NCBI GenBank assembly: GCA_963924555.1
Contig: OZ004594.1
Span: forward strand, 4,433,563-4,497,562
Reading direction: 5' to 3'
DNA length: 64,000 nucleotides
Source of the DNA: Crambe crambe
Lineage: Eukaryota > Porifera > Demospongiae > Poecilosclerida > Crambeidae
The position numbers were made by a program, and so were the translations under genes. The notes below the pieces were generated by a model. It was given only the letters and a program-made list of their open reading frames with translations. It did no database searches and had not been told where the DNA came from. Below are positions 60,269 through 64,000 of the stretch, piece by piece (the first letter of the stretch is position 1; every line of letters begins with the position of its first letter).

Positions 60269-61160
60269 TAGTCCTCTAAATAAGAGGGTCCATAAGATCG
60301 GTCTTCCCTTACTCTATATCGGTACAACTTGGTAGCAGCAAGCGTTGTGGCGACACAGATCGAACCCAAGATGGTGCCAAGTAAGTAATAGTAGAATCCG
60401 CAATCAGGATACTTGTTGTATCTCTCCAGAAACTATTCCTTGAATTGTGACATAAGGCTATGCTGCACAGCAGGTTGGGACAATGAGACTTAAATTGTGA
60501 AAATTGAGCATTTTGCGGTTGTCTTGGATGTCTGATAGGAACACGCATGTGATGCTCCTGTCCTGCTCATAAAGGGCATTATGGTTTGCAGTGTCACGGC
60601 AATAAACAATTCCGATATGTACTCAGATGAAACAGGATTCGTGGCATCCATTTTGGGAGTTGTGGATGAATGATGATGATATAAAGAGGCATTTATCACA
60701 ACTGTAACTACATATGATAAGTTTCTTGACTGAAGAAGTATCTATTCGGGAGTGCAGCCATTTTCATCACTGATAGTATCATTTCCCAAGTGGATGCCAA
60801 ATATTGGAAATATGTAATTCAAAGCTACCTGAGTTGGGCGATATGACAAAGCATGATTAGAATCTTCAAGAATGTCTTTACATCTTCCACCATTTCAGGG
60901 ACCACCATATCTCTATTTAGCAAATTCTATTCTTGTTGGTCTTTCATCATCACAGTAATTCAAGGCACTTCGTCGAAGGGGCTTGTCATGTTTAGCTATG
61001 AACTTGAGGACTTGGTACACAGTGCCATAAGGATTATGAGTGCGTGGTTCACTGTAGAACTGGTGCTTGCAACAGCTCAGGACCATCAAGACACTGATGA
61101 TGACTGTAAAGGTGATTGCTGCATATGGATCCGAGACAATTTGGTCTTAACAAAATCATT
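60269..61160 (-). pseudogene. Relic of an SLC15/POT-like transporter
   Basis: The minus strand reads pieces that I recognise from the oligopeptide-transporter-like proteins of basal animals: HQFYSEPRTHNPYGTVYQVL, KPLRRSALNYCDDERPTRIE (about 60930-61055) and, near the C-terminus, CGFYYYLLGTILGSI then LYRYRVREDRSYGPSYLED (60269-60415). Several stops and frame changes break it, and the middle is poorly preserved. It is intronless over the stretch visible. Family assignment is by pattern only. Confidence 0.6.
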
Positions 61161-61493
61161 ACTGGACACCTTAAAATTTATGAATAGAGAAAATACCATT
61201 GCATTTCTTCTTGAAGTCTAGTTTGGAGGAGTTACAGTAACTGGTGAGTCATTATTTCTAGATGTTTCATATGTTGCCATAGTAGATACTAATTAATGAA
61301 CTAGTGAACACTTGGCTCAAGGAGATTTGCAAACTTGTTAGTTTGAGCTATGGAGAGAGCATGTGAATCAAATTTTCTAACATAATTATACTGCTTGCCT
61401 TTACCTGTTATAGTTGTTTTTTGAAGCTACTTATCTATAATTATTATAGCTCATATTATTGTTATCATAATTAACTTAGCTAAGTATTCAATT

Positions 61494-61557
61494 GTTTCAC
61501 TGTTTGTTGCTAGAACTTATCGATATATCGATAAGTTCTAGCAACAAACAGTGAAAC
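61494..61557. repeat. Perfect 64-bp palindrome without loop
   Basis: GTTTCACTGTTTGTTGCTAG on the left is continued to the centre CGATA|TATCG and repeated exactly in reverse complement to CTAGCAACAAACAGTGAAAC. All 32 positions pair. The right arm overlaps the left terminus of the element at 61548-61738. Confidence 0.95.
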
Positions 61558-61738
61558 CTGCCTTAAAAACCACCTGTATCCAGAGACCACTTTTCTATAG
61601 CTATATAAAGACCACTTGGCGGGCTTGCATGGTTGTGGCATTACGTACAATTGGTTTAGATCTCCATACAGAGACCACTTCCTTATAAAGACCACTTTTT
61701 GTGGCCCAGAGGTGGTCACTGTAGGCAGGTTTCATTGT
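61548..61738. repeat. 191-bp ACAGTGAAACCTGCCT inverted-repeat element
   Basis: ACAGTGAAACCTGCCT on the left mirrors AGGCAGGTTTCATTGT on the right. Inner text such as AAAGACCACTT occurs repeatedly. Related elements are at 32558, 40028 and 11130. Confidence 0.85.
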
Positions 61739-61968
61739 AGTTATCTCTGGACTGTACAGTAACCTTGGGTTTGTCTTTTAATAGCATGGAAGAAGTCACA
61801 TCAACAATGTCTTTTTTAAGCACTCGTGTACAACAATTATATAATGACTATGAGTTCTTATACACTAATTAACTATACATGTAAGTATAAACTGACACAC
61901 CATGTAGCTAGCTATGTAATGTTCTGATGTAGCTTTCAGAGGCACTGATAATAAGACAAACGTGCATT

Positions 61969-63471
61969 CTAACCCCAGTGATTCAGAGGTAACTTCAGGC
62001 TTGTCATCATCAACTGATTCAGCTTCTTATCCTTTTGTGCCACTTCCCATTTCTTATCAAAGCCTTCACAGCCACCAACAGTATTCAGATCCTTAGGAAA
62101 GTAGGGAAGCATCATACGAAATCCTTCTTTTATACCATCAATTCCACATTGTATGGGTGGAATCTCATCTTTACTTTCGAAATTAATCAGGAATTCTAGA
62201 GTGTTCCGAAGAAGATAAGAAAGAAGGCATTGTGCTTTTGTGCTCAATTCTTCATTCGTTGGGTGCTTCGACAAAAACTCTTCGACTATATTGAATAAAG
62301 AGCTATTCTTTGTTAGCACAACATTAAGGACAGCAAATGCAGTTACATAGCTCTTTAATAAAGTATTTCGATGTTCTTCATGGCTTAATTTTTCGCCATT
62401 TTTTTCTTTGAGAAAAGCAGGTAGTCCAGTGTCTATTGCATGCTTCAGCCCCCATTTCAGTGCATTTTTGACTTCTTGATTAAACTCCATATCATCAATC
62501 AGTTTGAAAATATAGTTGAGGAAAAAATGTATCGAGCTATTAAAAGAAGCTTTGTCTTCAGCATTCAACTTTCCTTGCTGCATTAACAGCCTAACCATAT
62601 TAAACGAGTTCCCAAAAATGCCAATAGTATGCCCTTCATCATCCTTGAAATATTCTGCATACTTTTTGATCATATTTCTTGTAATACTGTTTAATAAATC
62701 CCAATAATCAATGGCCTGCTCTATTTGGACAATTTCTCTGGAGACACTCTCAGAATGGGGAAGTATAGATGATAGAAGGCCTAGTAAAGTTTTATAGTAC
62801 GATTTGAAATCAGTCTTGGTTAGCAATTCTTGCAGCCCCTTTAATATGGAATTATTCTGATTGCCAAAATTCATAAGTTTCTTTAGAACTTCAGAATAAC
62901 CTGGCAGTGCATGCTTTACAAGGCAAGTGAAATAATTTTCAATTAGCATATATGTTTCCTTTTCAAATGTTGGAATCTTTATGGTCTCATTAGACATGTT
63001 GTCAGTCGTAGATTCACTTTTTGCTAAGCTAATATCTGACATTCGTGAGCCTTTAATTTTGCTGGAGCGATCCCTCCTGCTGTTGACATTAGATCTCAGC
63101 TCATCTTGCATGTCCGAAATCTCTCCAAGAATTTTTGAAAAAAGAGACAGGAATTTTCCTTTAACTTGTTTGTTAAGCATTGAAGATCTTGCTCTATCTG
63201 TGCTCAAGATATCGTTCAACATCAGAAATATATCCTTGTTGAATTTTATTTCATGCTGAGCATTGCTGTCGCGAGAAGAACCATAAGGAAGTGAGAAGGA
63301 GTGGAATGGCCATGGTAGGACATTCCTTATTCCCTGATGGCTGGCTTCTCTACTATGCTTAGCAGCCAAGAGATCTGAGAGCAGCTGATTCACCACATCT
63401 TCACTAGTGTAGGGTGCAGAATGCACAACAGCAAAGATCACTGTTAAAACTAAAAGCCTTGTCAAAGACAT
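61969..63471 (-). CDS. Secreted helical orphan protein, single exon
   Basis: A 500-codon uninterrupted frame on the minus strand, with no introns, unlike its neighbours. The N-terminus is a clear signal peptide (SLTRLLVLTVIFAVVHSA) with a likely cut after HSA. The mature protein is Lys/Glu/Leu-rich, predicted mostly helical, with few cysteines, no membrane helix and a basic patch around residues 125-150 (NSRRDRSSKIKG). I recognise no domain. Lack of introns could mean a retrocopy, transfer or simply a young gene; codon composition looks like the surroundings. It is very likely a real secreted or luminal protein, but its function is unknown. Confidence 0.75.
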   Translation of the reverse strand: MSLTRLLVLTVIFAVVHSAPYTSEDVVNQLLSDLLAAKHSREASHQGIRNVLPWPFHSFSLPYGSSRDSNAQHEIKFNKDIFLMLNDILSTDRARSSMLNKQVKGKFLSLFSKILGEISDMQDELRSNVNSRRDRSSKIKGSRMSDISLAKSESTTDNMSNETIKIPTFEKETYMLIENYFTCLVKHALPGYSEVLKKLMNFGNQNNSILKGLQELLTKTDFKSYYKTLLGLLSSILPHSESVSREIVQIEQAIDYWDLLNSITRNMIKKYAEYFKDDEGHTIGIFGNSFNMVRLLMQQGKLNAEDKASFNSSIHFFLNYIFKLIDDMEFNQEVKNALKWGLKHAIDTGLPAFLKEKNGEKLSHEEHRNTLLKSYVTAFAVLNVVLTKNSSLFNIVEEFLSKHPTNEELSTKAQCLLSYLLRNTLEFLINFESKDEIPPIQCGIDGIKEGFRMMLPYFPKDLNTVGGCEGFDKKWEVAQKDKKLNQLMMTSLKLPLNHWG

Positions 63472-64000
63472 TCTTCTGAAATGTGTGTCACAATAATCAT
63501 CGATTTTGGCTGACTGCAGTCGATTATAATACGTATGTGCTTTAAAAGCTAGGAGTGGGTATACGTTTTTACTCTAAATATTGCTATATATAGTCTAAAT
63601 CCTTGCTCACTGGTGCATTGGTGTACTTTGAGCATATCTCTTGTGAATACCATCTCTCTCAGTAGTACAAAAGTTTCTGTAATGTTGATAATACAATGAT
63701 TATCCCAATTCTACAGAGTTTTTAAAGTCTATAGTCACAGCGTCAGTGCGAAACAGTCACAGGAATCAGTTGTGAAGACATTCAATTGGGTCTTTGAAGT
63801 AAGTTATCACAACTGTTGAGAAGTATTCTTTCAGATCCTTGGATGTATTTTCATGCACCCTATGAGAACCATGTATGATTTACAATTATTACATCTTTGG
63901 GAGAGAAACCCTATGTTCCAAAAGTTACAAGACTATACTAAACAAGTGAGCACAAAAAATTTCTTCTGAATAAAAAATGAAGTAGGGATAGCCATAAAAC
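63472..64000. other. Upstream region of the secreted orphan gene
   Basis: No gene seen. A TTTAAA at 63542-63547, about 75 bases before the start codon on the minus strand, could be a TATA-like box. The last 60 bases are the second copy of the dispersed repeat at 46087-46148. Confidence 0.4.
63938..63999 (+). repeat. Dispersed repeat, copy 2
   Basis: It matches the reverse complement of 46087-46148 (AAGTAGGGATAGCCATAAAA at its end). It may continue beyond the window edge. Confidence 0.8.

Larger units (their letters stand above)
61161..61968. other. Spacer with palindrome and inverted-repeat element
   Basis: No gene seen. The notable content is the perfect palindrome at 61494-61557 and the element at 61548-61738. 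Confidence 0.6.

Noticed and set aside
60853-61221. 122-codon plus-strand frame
   Set aside because: It is antisense to the transporter-like relic, which gives far better protein matches on the minus strand.

Overview
The window looks like nuclear DNA of an early-branching animal, most probably a demosponge such as Amphimedon queenslandica. This rests on AT-rich sequence with many AGCTAGCT words, many short GT-AG introns (often 50-100 bp), dense small inverted-repeat elements, and gene architectures typical of sponges: SRCR receptors, an SRCR receptor tyrosine kinase, and death-domain/NACHT/LRR and death-domain/ankyrin proteins. The species is an inference.

Layout. Positions 1-26520 (+) carry most of a giant RNF213 (mysterin)-like gene. 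I can place 62 exons whose lengths sum to 13,110 bases, an exact multiple of three with no internal stop. The N-terminus lies before the window. The AAA core is well conserved and the RZ finger is present, but the RING finger of vertebrate RNF213 is missing. A two-exon single-pass membrane protein (13824-15079, -) is nested in one intron. Positions 26785-31562 (+) encode a death-domain/ankyrin protein. Positions 33379-42913 (+) encode a receptor with seven SRCR units, Ig-like domains, one membrane helix and a tail with ITIM-like and YxxM motifs. Around 43500-44275 (-) is a decayed Ty3/Gypsy fossil.

Positions 44328-54780 are a graveyard. They hold a relic of the 5' end of an SRCR-kinase gene, a broken NLR-type gene (2A-like motif, death domain, Ig-like exon, NACHT, LRR; 47093-51720), a partial duplicate of its front half (53084-53860), and a relic of a kinase 3' exon (about 54620-54780). 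An intact 741-residue SRCR receptor tyrosine kinase follows (55198-59727, +), then a broken SLC15/POT-like transporter relic (60269-61160, -) and a single-exon secreted orphan protein (61969-63471, -).

How the genes relate. RNF213, death-domain/ankyrin proteins, NLRs and SRCR receptors are all linked in other animals to sensing microbes or damage, so the window reads as an immune-type neighbourhood that has expanded by tandem duplication and decay. Introns and spacers carry at least a dozen non-autonomous inverted-repeat elements in several families. No tRNA, rRNA or CRISPR was seen.
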